A DNA stretch of 41,649 nt from Solirubrobacterales bacterium 70-9 (GTDB lineage Bacteria; Pseudomonadota; Alphaproteobacteria; Acetobacterales; Acetobacteraceae), in contig CAJCJG010000225.1 in assembly GCA_903970625.1 (NCBI GenBank), positions 1 to 41,649 on the forward strand, in the 5' to 3' direction. A program made the position numbers and the translations under genes. Position 1 is the first letter of the stretch; each line of letters opens with the position of its first letter. The notes under the pieces were generated by a model, which was not told the DNA's origin, did not search any database, and worked only from the letters and a program-made list of their open reading frames with translations. Shown here one piece after another: positions 23,065-31,048 of this stretch.

Positions 23065-24417
23065 ATGATCGGACGCAGAGATTTCGGCAGGCTCGCTGCG
23101 GGTGCGGGCCTTGCGTTGGCGACACGACCGCGCCTTACCCGCGCGGCCGGTATGTCGGACTTCAAAGCCGCCAGCGGCCAGCCGGTGTATTTTCGAGGCT
23201 GGCAGTACAAGACGGACATCGTCCAGTCTAATGTCAGCCACTACAACACCTCGCAGGGCGGCCACGTCGACTACGCGACGGTCACGGGCGACTATCCGGC
23301 GATCATGGAGCAGAATCTGATGTCGGGCGGCCAGCTCGACGTGCTCTACGGCAACCCATCGCAGGCGACGCGCTATTTCGACGGCGGCTGGATTGCGCCC
23401 ATTGAGGAGTTGCAGACCTACGACGAGATCAAGGCCGAGTTCCTGCCGAACCTGTGGGACGCCTGGACCTACAAGGGCAAGCTGCTGGGCCTGTCCTACT
23501 TCGCCACCACGCGCGGCGTGATTCATGTGAATCTGAAGGCGTTCAACGGCGCCGGTCTCGCCGACAAGGATTTCCCGAAAAGCTGGGACGAGCTGTACGA
23601 CACCGTGTTTGCGCTGAAGGATAAGGGTGTCGCCACCCCGTTCCTGCCGCACTGGTTCGGCGAGTGGTACGGCATCTCCTGGGCGTTCGTGTTCGAGGTG
23701 CTGAATCGCGGCGGCAAGGTGGCCGACGACGAGACGCACAAGCCTACACTGACGACGGACAAGTCCGGCCCGGCCTACAAGACGCTCGCGGCCTGGAAGA
23801 AGCTGTGGAACGCCAAGCTGGTCCCGTCGGAGGTGCTGACCTACAACGAGGCCGCCTACATCGCCGCCTTCGGCTCCGGCCGCTACGTGTTCAGCCCGCA
23901 GCAGCTCTACGATCTCCAGTCGTTCAACGAAAAGGGCAAGTCGCAGATTGCCGGGTTCGACAGTCTGCTACCAGTGCAGGGCCAGTCCTGGGGGCTGATC
24001 GACTCGGCGCTTTACATGATGACCAAGCGCCAGCGGCCGGACCCGGTGACGGAGGACGTCAAGAAATTCACGTCCTGGTACGGCTTCAAGGACGATACCG
24101 GCAAGATCGCCATCGGCGAACGCTGGATGCAGGAATCGATGCTGTTCTCCGCTTACAAATCCATCATGGACAGCCCCGCCACCGAGGCACGCATCAAACA
24201 AGCCGTGGCGCGGCCGGAGGATTACAAGGCGGTGCTCGACGTTTACAAGGCCACCCCGTACCCGTCCGGCATCTGGAAGGTGGTCTGGTCGGAAGAGTAC
24301 AATTCCTGGCTCAAGGATTCGCTGGCCAACTTCCTGCTGCAAGACGGCGACATCATCTCGATGATCACCGCGTCGAACGACAAGATCAAAGAACTGAACG
24401 ACAAGTATGGCATCTGA
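23065..24417 (+). CDS. Sugar-type ABC transporter substrate-binding protein, family 1
   Basis: 450-residue extracellular solute-binding protein of the MalE/UgpB class. The N-terminus carries a Tat-like signal (IGRRDFGRLAAGAGLALA). Visible blocks include YDTVFALKDKGVATPF and IMEQNLMSGGQLDVLYGNPSQ. It feeds the two permeases and ATPase that follow. ATG 23065 is preferred over 23023 because it gives a normal twin-arginine signal and has a G-rich site upstream. The 3' end overlaps the permease gene by 11 nt. Ligand unknown; family members bind oligosaccharides, polyols, glycerol phosphate or osmolytes. Confidence 0.9.
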   Translation: MIGRRDFGRLAAGAGLALATRPRLTRAAGMSDFKAASGQPVYFRGWQYKTDIVQSNVSHYNTSQGGHVDYATVTGDYPAIMEQNLMSGGQLDVLYGNPSQATRYFDGGWIAPIEELQTYDEIKAEFLPNLWDAWTYKGKLLGLSYFATTRGVIHVNLKAFNGAGLADKDFPKSWDELYDTVFALKDKGVATPFLPHWFGEWYGISWAFVFEVLNRGGKVADDETHKPTLTTDKSGPAYKTLAAWKKLWNAKLVPSEVLTYNEAAYIAAFGSGRYVFSPQQLYDLQSFNEKGKSQIAGFDSLLPVQGQSWGLIDSALYMMTKRQRPDPVTEDVKKFTSWYGFKDDTGKIAIGERWMQESMLFSAYKSIMDSPATEARIKQAVARPEDYKAVLDVYKATPYPSGIWKVVWSEEYNSWLKDSLANFLLQDGDIISMITASNDKIKELNDKYGI

Positions 24418-25303
24418 CCGGGCGCGGCGCGAACTGAGCGACACGCAGTTCGCGCTCGCGATCGGCATGCCGGTGTTCGTGTTTCTCGTCATCGTCGTGG
24501 CCTACCCGCTCGGTTACGCGATCTGGATGAGCGTACACAAAATCGTCTTCTTCGGCGGCTACCGCAGCACGTTCACGGGATGGGCCAATTTCGCGCGCGT
24601 GCTGTCGGACCCGAATTTCTGGTGGTCCACCTGGGTCACGATCCGCCTGACCTTCGAGGCGGTAATGCTGACGATGCTGCTCGGCCTCGCCCTCGCGTTG
24701 ATGCTGAACCGCCCGATGGTCGGCGGCGGTCTCGTCAGGACGGTGGTGTTTTTGCCGTGGTGCGTCTCGCTCTACGGCGCCGGCCTGATGTTCGCCTATC
24801 TCGCGCGCGGGCAAACCGGCCTGGGCACCTCCATCGCCTACGCCTTCGGTTCCATGGCGTCGGTCGATCTGATGACGCGCGAAGTCGTGATCGAAGTCCT
24901 CGCCGTGGGCGCGGCCTGGACGATGGCGCCGCTGGTCGCATTCTTTCTGCTCGCCAACCTGAAAACCATCCCGTCCCGCCTCTACGATCTCGCGGCTTTG
25001 GACCGGCTGTCGCGGTTCGAGACATTCTGGAATGTCACCTTGCCGCCGCTGCGCTACACGCTGTTCGTGTTCACCTCGATCATCACCGTGCTGTCGATGA
25101 AGCTGTTCGATTTCATCTTCGTGATGACCGGCGGCGGCCCCGGTACCACCTCGGCCACGCTGACTTACCAGATTTACAAAGTGAGCTTCAAAAATCTCGA
25201 TCTCGGCTACGGCGCTGCGATGTCGTTCTATCTGCTGTTTTTCATCCTGGCCTCCACTTTCCTGCTCTACCTCGTCTGGGGTCGGCGGGAGACGCGGTTT
25301 TGA
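24407..25303 (+). CDS. Sugar-type ABC transporter permease (MalF/UgpA-like)
   Basis: 298-residue inner-membrane permease with six predicted helices, beginning with ALAIGMPVFVFLVIVVAYPLG. The cytosolic EAA loop (LYDLAALDRLSRFETFWNVTLPPLR) contacts the ATPase. MTGGGPGTTSATLTYQIYK is the typical carbohydrate-permease motif before the last helix. It starts inside the end of the binding-protein gene and ends in a TTGA overlap with the second permease. Confidence 0.94.
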   Translation: MASDRARRELSDTQFALAIGMPVFVFLVIVVAYPLGYAIWMSVHKIVFFGGYRSTFTGWANFARVLSDPNFWWSTWVTIRLTFEAVMLTMLLGLALALMLNRPMVGGGLVRTVVFLPWCVSLYGAGLMFAYLARGQTGLGTSIAYAFGSMASVDLMTREVVIEVLAVGAAWTMAPLVAFFLLANLKTIPSRLYDLAALDRLSRFETFWNVTLPPLRYTLFVFTSIITVLSMKLFDFIFVMTGGGPGTTSATLTYQIYKVSFKNLDLGYGAAMSFYLLFFILASTFLLYLVWGRRETRF

Positions 25304-26157
25304 GGCGCAACCGGTATCTGGCCATCGCCGTCGTGCTGGCACTGCTGTGGTCGCTAGTGCCCATCTACTGGTTCTGCCGCATGGCGCTGCTGACACCGCT
25401 GGAAATCCAGCAATATCCGTGGCCGCTGTTCCCGCGCGCACCCAACGTTGCCTCGTTCTGGAACATTTTCGGCTACGACTATTTTTTGTCGGACGGCACG
25501 CGCGTGCCTGCCTCCGGTCAGGCGAATCAGATCATCCGTGGCCTGTACGACAGCATCTTCGTGAGTGTCGTCGTCACGGTGCTGACCTTGCTCGCCGTGC
25601 TGCCGCTCGCCTACGTGTTCGCGCGGCTGGAGTTTCGCTTCAAAAGCGTGCTGCTGTTCGCCATTCTGCTGTCCGTGGCGCTGCCGCCGGTGTCCACGTT
25701 GATCCCGTTCTACGCCATGTATATCCGCCTCGGCCTGTCCGGCACGCTCACCGGCCTCGTCATCGTGGACCTGACCATCACGGTGCCGTTCGTCGCCTGG
25801 ATGCTGATCGGCTATTTCCGCAATCTGCCGCCGATCGAGCGGCTGGCGCGGATGGACGGCTACGGCCGCCTCGCCGCTTTCGTGCAACTGGTGATTCCGC
25901 TGGCCAAAAGCGGCATCGCCGTGGCCGCCGTCATCGCCTTCCTGTTCGCCTGGAACGAATATACCTACGCCCTGGTGCTGGTGAACGGCAGCACCGCCAA
26001 CACGCTGCCGACCGCGATTTCCGGCTTCCTGTTCCAAGACCCGCAACCGGCCAATCTCGCCGCCTCTGTGGTCGTCACGATCATTCCGCCGGCGCTGGTG
26101 GCGTATTTTTTGCAACGTCATGTCGGTGAGATGAACCTCGTCGATCCGGTGCGATAG
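25300..26157 (+). CDS. Sugar-type ABC transporter permease (MalG/UgpE-like)
   Basis: 285-residue permease. TTG 25300 overlaps the preceding TGA, has GGGAG about 10 nt upstream and gives a normal N-terminal helix (YLAIAVVLALLWSLVPIYWF). The conserved EAA loop is IERLARMDGYGRLAAFVQLVIPLAKSG, with Arg in place of the first Ala. The C-terminal NEYTYALVLV and LPTAISGF segments are family features. The membrane heterodimer partner is the MalF-like permease. Confidence 0.92.
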   Translation: MRRNRYLAIAVVLALLWSLVPIYWFCRMALLTPLEIQQYPWPLFPRAPNVASFWNIFGYDYFLSDGTRVPASGQANQIIRGLYDSIFVSVVVTVLTLLAVLPLAYVFARLEFRFKSVLLFAILLSVALPPVSTLIPFYAMYIRLGLSGTLTGLVIVDLTITVPFVAWMLIGYFRNLPPIERLARMDGYGRLAAFVQLVIPLAKSGIAVAAVIAFLFAWNEYTYALVLVNGSTANTLPTAISGFLFQDPQPANLAASVVVTIIPPALVAYFLQRHVGEMNLVDPVR

Positions 26158-26166
26158 GGAACGACC

Positions 26167-27237
26167 ATGGCCAGTATCGACCTTCAGGGCGTCGAAAAAC
26201 GCTACGGCGCCCATCATGCCGTGCGCGCGCTGGACATGCACATCGAAGACGGCGAGTTCCTGGTGCTGCTCGGCCCCTCCGGCTGCGGCAAGACGACGAC
26301 GCTGAACATGATCGCGGGGCTGGACGCCCCGACGGCCGGGAAAATCCTGTTCGACGGCCGCGATGTCACCGAAATTTCCGCCTATCGCCGCAACGTGGCG
26401 ATGGTGTTCCAGTCCTCGCTGCTCTACCCGCACCTGACCGCCCGCCGCAATATCGAGACCAGCCTGCGCTACAGCACCCTCAGCAAAGTCGAGAAACAGG
26501 CGCGCATCGCCGAAACCGTGCGCATGCTGGAAATCGAGCCGCTCCTCGATAAATTGCCGAGCCAGATGTCCGGCGGCCAGCGCCAGCGCGTCGCCACCGC
26601 CAAGGCCATCGTGCGCGAACCGGCGGCCTTCCTGCTGGACGAGCCCTTGTCGGCGCTGGACGCCGCGTTGCGCCTTTCGCTCCGCTCCGAACTGGTCAAT
26701 CTGCAAAAGCGCCTCGGTACGACAACCGTCTTCGTCACCCACGACCAGATCGAGGCGATGACGATGGGCGACCGCATCGGTGTCATGTCCGGCGGCGAAT
26801 TGCAGCAGATCGGCACGCCCGACGAGATATATAATTCGCCGGCGACGTTGTTCGTTGCGGGTTTCCTCGGCTCGCCGCCCATGAATCTGATCGAGGGCGA
26901 GATCGCTGCCGGCCTGTTCCGTAGCGAACAGCTTTCCGTGCCGGTTGCCGCGCCGCCCGGCCGCGCGACGCTCGGCATTCGACCACAAGACATGCATTTG
27001 GTGGCCCCCGACGCGGCGGGCGCGCTTCCGGTCACGGTGTTCGCTCTCGAACATCTCGGTCGCGAGTCCATCGTCATTGCCGAGGCGCACGGCGGCCTGA
27101 AAGTTCGCATCATTGTCGAGGCGGGCTTCTCTGCCCACGTCGGCGAACGGCTCGGCTTTGCGCCCGATCCCGCACGATGCCTGTTGTTTGCCCAGGACGG
27201 CACGCGCATACCGATGCGCGCCAGCGTCCTCGCCTGA
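26167..27237 (+). CDS. Sugar-type ABC transporter ATPase (MalK/UgpC-like)
   Basis: 356 residues. Walker A GPSGCGKTT (36-44), Q-loop VFQSS, signature MSGGQ (134-138), Walker B FLLDEP (155-160) and switch VTHDQIEAMT are intact. The C-terminal OB-fold (TOBE) regulatory region includes GIRPQDMHL. Begins 9 nt after the permease and energises the importer. Downstream at 38 nt lies the copper amine oxidase, in the same transcript as far as can be judged. Confidence 0.95.
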   Translation: MASIDLQGVEKRYGAHHAVRALDMHIEDGEFLVLLGPSGCGKTTTLNMIAGLDAPTAGKILFDGRDVTEISAYRRNVAMVFQSSLLYPHLTARRNIETSLRYSTLSKVEKQARIAETVRMLEIEPLLDKLPSQMSGGQRQRVATAKAIVREPAAFLLDEPLSALDAALRLSLRSELVNLQKRLGTTTVFVTHDQIEAMTMGDRIGVMSGGELQQIGTPDEIYNSPATLFVAGFLGSPPMNLIEGEIAAGLFRSEQLSVPVAAPPGRATLGIRPQDMHLVAPDAAGALPVTVFALEHLGRESIVIAEAHGGLKVRIIVEAGFSAHVGERLGFAPDPARCLLFAQDGTRIPMRASVLA

Positions 27238-27275
27238 CTCATCTGACCACCATTTTTTGAGAGGAGTTCGCTCCC

Positions 27276-29258
27276 ATGGATCAACCCGTCCAGCTTTCGA
27301 CCGCCGCACATCGCACCGGCGCCGCCGCCCACCCGCTCGATCCGTTGAGCGTGGCCGAGATCGCACGCGCCACCACGATCATCCGCCAGCACTTTCCCTG
27401 GGGCGACGATCTGCGCGTCGAGACCATCGACATCGACGAACCGGCGAAAGATCTCGTCCGCAACTACGTCGCTGGCCAGCAATTCCCGCGCGTCGCGCGC
27501 TTCAACGTCTATCGCCAGGGCGAAACCGGCGTCTGGCAGGGCCGCGTCGATCTCGATGCTGGCCAGGTCGTCGGCCAAAAATTCCGGCCCGAGGCGCGGG
27601 CGATGGTCGCGGTGGAAGAGATCCTGCTGATCGAAAAGACCGTCCGCGCCGACGCACGTTTCCGCGAGGCGCTGCGCCGCCGTGGCCTGCTCGACGAAGT
27701 GGAGATGATGTGCGTCGATCCATGGACCGTCGGCGATTTCGGCCACGCTATCGAGGAAGGCCGCCGCGTTCTGAATTGTTTCATCTGGATGCGGATGTTC
27801 GAGAACGACAATTATTACGCCCATCCGGTCGAGGGCCTGCACGCGCTGATCGACCTCAGCACGCTGGAAGTGCTGCGCGTGGAAGATCATTTCGAAGCAT
27901 CCGGCGACTACATCCCGGTGCCGCGCGCACCACGCAACTACGATGCCTCGCTATTGACCGAATTCCGCGCGCCGTCCGCGCCGCTGGACGTGGTGCAGCC
28001 GGAAGGCCCCGGCTACCGCGTCGATGGCAACCTAGTAACGTGGGAAAACTGGGATTTCCGTGTCGGCTTCAACGGCCGCGAAGGGCTGGTGCTCTACACC
28101 ATCGGATACACGCACCAGGGCAGGCGCCGCCCCATCGTCTATCGCGCGTCGATTGCCGAAATGGTGGTGCCGTACGGCACGCCGGAGCGCAGCCATTACC
28201 GCAAAAACGTGTTCGACAGCGGCGAACTCGGCTTCGGCCGCATGGCAAATTCGCTGTCGCTCGGCTGCGACTGCCTCGGCACCATCCATTACTTCGACGC
28301 GGTGGTGCCGGACGTGTTCGGCGGCGCCCGCACGATCGAGAACGCCATCTGTCTGCACGAGGAAGATGCCGGCCTGTCCTGGAAGCATTTCGATTTGCGT
28401 AACAACCGTACCGAAGTCCGCCGCGCGCGCAAGCTGGTGATTTCCTCCATTTCCACCATCGGCAACTACGAGTACGCGTCATACTGGTATCTGCATCAGG
28501 ACGGGCGCATCGAGTACGAGATGAAGGCGACAGGCATCATCAACACTGCCGCCTGTCATCCCGGCCAGCCCGGCCGGTACGGCACGGAAGTCGCCCCCGG
28601 CATCGTCGGCCACATCCACCAGCACATCTTCTGCGCGCGGCTGGACATGGAAGTCGATGGTCCAGGCAACAGCGTTGTGGAATGCGATACACATGTGCCG
28701 CCGAAGGGACCGGAAAATCCGTACGGCAACGCCTTCTATGTCGCCGAACGCACGCTGCCCACCGAACTGGCGGCCCAGCGCGATGCCGATTTTGCAAAAA
28801 TGCGGTATTGGAAGATCGTGAATCCGGGCGCGAAAAACTGGGTTGGCACTCCCACCGCGTACAAGTTGGAAGCCGGCTCCTCGGTGCAGCCGTTTACCGA
28901 TCCGGACGGCCCCTCCGGCAAGCGCGGCCGCTTCATTCAGCACCAACTCTGGGTCACGCCGTTCGATGCGGAGGAACGGTATCCCGCCGGGGAATTCGTC
29001 AACCAGTCGCGAGGCGACGATGGATTGCCGGCCTGGACGGCGAAGGACCGCCCAATCGAGAACACCGATATCGTGGTCTGGCACAGCTTCGGCCTGCACC
29101 ATCTGCCCCGGCCGGAGGATCATCCGGTTCAGCCCTGCGTTGTCTGCGGCTTCAAACTGATGCCGTCCGGCTTCTTCGACCAAAACCCGGTCATCGACCT
29201 GCCGCCGGCGAAGAACGACGCAAGCTGTCTGGCGACCTCGCCGCATTGCTGTGGCTGA
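27276..29258 (+). CDS. Copper-containing primary amine oxidase
   Basis: 660-residue copper amine oxidase. The topaquinone precursor is Tyr398 in the TIGNYEY motif; the catalytic base is Asp314 (VFDSGELGFG). Copper ligands are His448, His450 (HIHQHIF) and His603 (WHSFGLHHLPRPEDHP). Primary amines are oxidised to aldehydes with release of ammonia and H2O2. No signal peptide, so the enzyme is probably cytosolic like the Arthrobacter enzymes. A good AGGAG precedes the ATG. Directly after the importer ATPase, it would act on an amine freed from the imported compound. C-terminal Cys-rich tail (CLATSPHCCG) is unusual. Confidence 0.94.
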   Translation: MDQPVQLSTAAHRTGAAAHPLDPLSVAEIARATTIIRQHFPWGDDLRVETIDIDEPAKDLVRNYVAGQQFPRVARFNVYRQGETGVWQGRVDLDAGQVVGQKFRPEARAMVAVEEILLIEKTVRADARFREALRRRGLLDEVEMMCVDPWTVGDFGHAIEEGRRVLNCFIWMRMFENDNYYAHPVEGLHALIDLSTLEVLRVEDHFEASGDYIPVPRAPRNYDASLLTEFRAPSAPLDVVQPEGPGYRVDGNLVTWENWDFRVGFNGREGLVLYTIGYTHQGRRRPIVYRASIAEMVVPYGTPERSHYRKNVFDSGELGFGRMANSLSLGCDCLGTIHYFDAVVPDVFGGARTIENAICLHEEDAGLSWKHFDLRNNRTEVRRARKLVISSISTIGNYEYASYWYLHQDGRIEYEMKATGIINTAACHPGQPGRYGTEVAPGIVGHIHQHIFCARLDMEVDGPGNSVVECDTHVPPKGPENPYGNAFYVAERTLPTELAAQRDADFAKMRYWKIVNPGAKNWVGTPTAYKLEAGSSVQPFTDPDGPSGKRGRFIQHQLWVTPFDAEERYPAGEFVNQSRGDDGLPAWTAKDRPIENTDIVVWHSFGLHHLPRPEDHPVQPCVVCGFKLMPSGFFDQNPVIDLPPAKNDASCLATSPHCCG

Positions 29259-29314
29259 AAGTCAACGTGTCCATCCAAAACTTCCCGGGTGAGATGAACC
29301 TGATGCCTCCAACC

Positions 29315-29398
29315 CGTCATTCCGGCGAAGGACGGAATCCAGGCCAGTCCGCTCCGATTTTCGCGCGGGCCTGGACCCCGGCCTTCGCCGGGGTGACG
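29315..29398. repeat. REP-type palindromic element
   Basis: Two imperfect 31-nt arms (29315-29345 and 29368-29398) form a long stem; the core is CCGGCGAAGG against CCTTCGCCGG. It is the 'CGTCATTCCGGCGAAGG' type common between genes in alphaproteobacteria. It lies between the amine oxidase and GMC genes and may act as a 3' mRNA stabiliser or partial terminator. Confidence 0.85.
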
Positions 29399-29464
29399 CG
29401 TAACAGTTTGGAAGAACAAAAATACTTGTCGGATAGACACTAACCCGCGCATGGAACCCGCCTG

Positions 29465-31048
29465 ATGCATGACTTCATCGTCGTGGGCGCCGGCGCCGCC
29501 GGGGCCATCCTAGCCAGCCGGCTTTCCGAGGATCCGCACCGGAGTGTGCTGTTGCTGGAATCCGGGCCGGATTATCGCAGCGCCGAGCAGCCGCCGGAGA
29601 TGGCAAGCCCCAACCCATTCAACCTGCTGCTGCCGGCCGAATTCCAGGCCCGCTACATGTATCCCGACCTGATGGCCCGGCGCACCGCCCGCCAACAGCC
29701 GCGCATCTACTGGCGCGGCAAGGGCGTGGGCGGCAGCACGGCGGTCAACGGCCAGATCGCCATTCGCGGCGTGCTGGACGCGTTCGACGAATGGGCTGAA
29801 ATCGGATGCGAGGGCTGGTCGGCGCGCGACGTGCTGCCGTATTTCAACCGGCTGGAGACGGACTCGGTAGCAGGTGCCGCCGCCTATCACGGGTCTGCCG
29901 GCCCGATCCCGGTCTATCGCGCGCCGGTGGAAAGCTGGGGGCCGGTGGACCGCGCCCTCCGCGACGGCGCACTGTCGCTCGGCTATCCGTGGTGTGACGA
30001 TCTGAACGCACCGGACGCGGACGGTGTCTGCGCCTATGCCATCAACTCGCGCGACTTCCGCCGCGTCTCGACCAACGACGCCTATCTGGAACCCGCGCGC
30101 GGCCGCCCGAACCTGACCATCGTCGGCGGCGCCGTAGTGGACAAGGTGCTGATAGAGAACAATCGCGCTCTCGGCGTGTCGGTGCTGCTGCCGGACGGGC
30201 GGCAGGAATTCCGCGCCGCCGAGGTGATCCTGTCGGCCGGCGCCATTCACAGCCCGGCGATCCTGCAACGCTCCGGCATCGGCCCGGCGGCGCTGCTGGC
30301 GGGCCTCGGCATTGGCGTCGTGGCCGACCTGCCGGTCGGGCGCGGCTTCTTCGACCATCCGTTCATCCGCCTGGAGCTGAAACTGCGCCCGGAGTTGCGC
30401 GCCACCGACCCGAACGCGCGCCACACCAATTGCTGCGTCAAATACAGCTCTGGTTTCCCCGGTGCGGCCGGGCGTGACATGCTGCTGGTTTCACTGAACC
30501 ACGGCGGCGTCGGCGTGAAGCAGGACATGGCGCAGTTCGGCGAGGCCGGGCTGCACGCTATGCTATTCGAATCCCGCAGCCGCGGCGAAATCCGCATCGT
30601 CTCCGCCGATCCGCTGGCGCAGCCGGACGTGGACGAGAACATGCTGAGCGATCCGCTGGACATCGCCCGCCTGCGCGACGGGGCGCGGCGGCTGGGGGCG
30701 CTGGCGCGCACGCCGTCGGTACAGGCGATCACCACCGCGATCCAGCTCGGCAACACAGGCCGCCCGCTCGACGATCTGTTCGCCTTCTCCGACGACGAGG
30801 TGGACGAGTGGCTACTGGCCGACTGCTCCGATTCGCAGCACGGCGCCGGCGGCTGCAACATGGGCCTGCCCGACGTGGCCGACGGCCGCAGCGTGGTCAC
30901 GCCCGACTGCCGCGTGCGAGGCATCGCTGGCCTGCGCGTGGTCGATGCCTCGGTCATGCCGCTGGACTGCAAGGCCAACACCAACTTCACCACCATGATG
31001 ATCGGCGAAAAAATGGCCGCCGAGATCGGGGCCGCAGCGCGGCCGTGA
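29465..31048 (+). CDS. GMC-family FAD oxidoreductase (choline dehydrogenase-like)
   Basis: 527 residues. FAD-binding dinucleotide fold VVGAGAAGA (residues 6-14), GMC signature GKGVGGSTAVNGQ near 86-98, second signature SAGAIHSPAILQRSGIGP, active-site His459 (DSQHGAGGCNMG) and C-terminal NTNFTTMMIGEK; Asn505/507 replace the more common second His region. The family oxidises alcohols. Separated from the amine oxidase by a REP element, so possibly a separate unit. Its last 237 bases are overlapped by the opposing SGNH-Hint gene. No clear Shine-Dalgarno. Confidence 0.92.
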   Translation: MHDFIVVGAGAAGAILASRLSEDPHRSVLLLESGPDYRSAEQPPEMASPNPFNLLLPAEFQARYMYPDLMARRTARQQPRIYWRGKGVGGSTAVNGQIAIRGVLDAFDEWAEIGCEGWSARDVLPYFNRLETDSVAGAAAYHGSAGPIPVYRAPVESWGPVDRALRDGALSLGYPWCDDLNAPDADGVCAYAINSRDFRRVSTNDAYLEPARGRPNLTIVGGAVVDKVLIENNRALGVSVLLPDGRQEFRAAEVILSAGAIHSPAILQRSGIGPAALLAGLGIGVVADLPVGRGFFDHPFIRLELKLRPELRATDPNARHTNCCVKYSSGFPGAAGRDMLLVSLNHGGVGVKQDMAQFGEAGLHAMLFESRSRGEIRIVSADPLAQPDVDENMLSDPLDIARLRDGARRLGALARTPSVQAITTAIQLGNTGRPLDDLFAFSDDEVDEWLLADCSDSQHGAGGCNMGLPDVADGRSVVTPDCRVRGIAGLRVVDASVMPLDCKANTNFTTMMIGEKMAAEIGAAARP

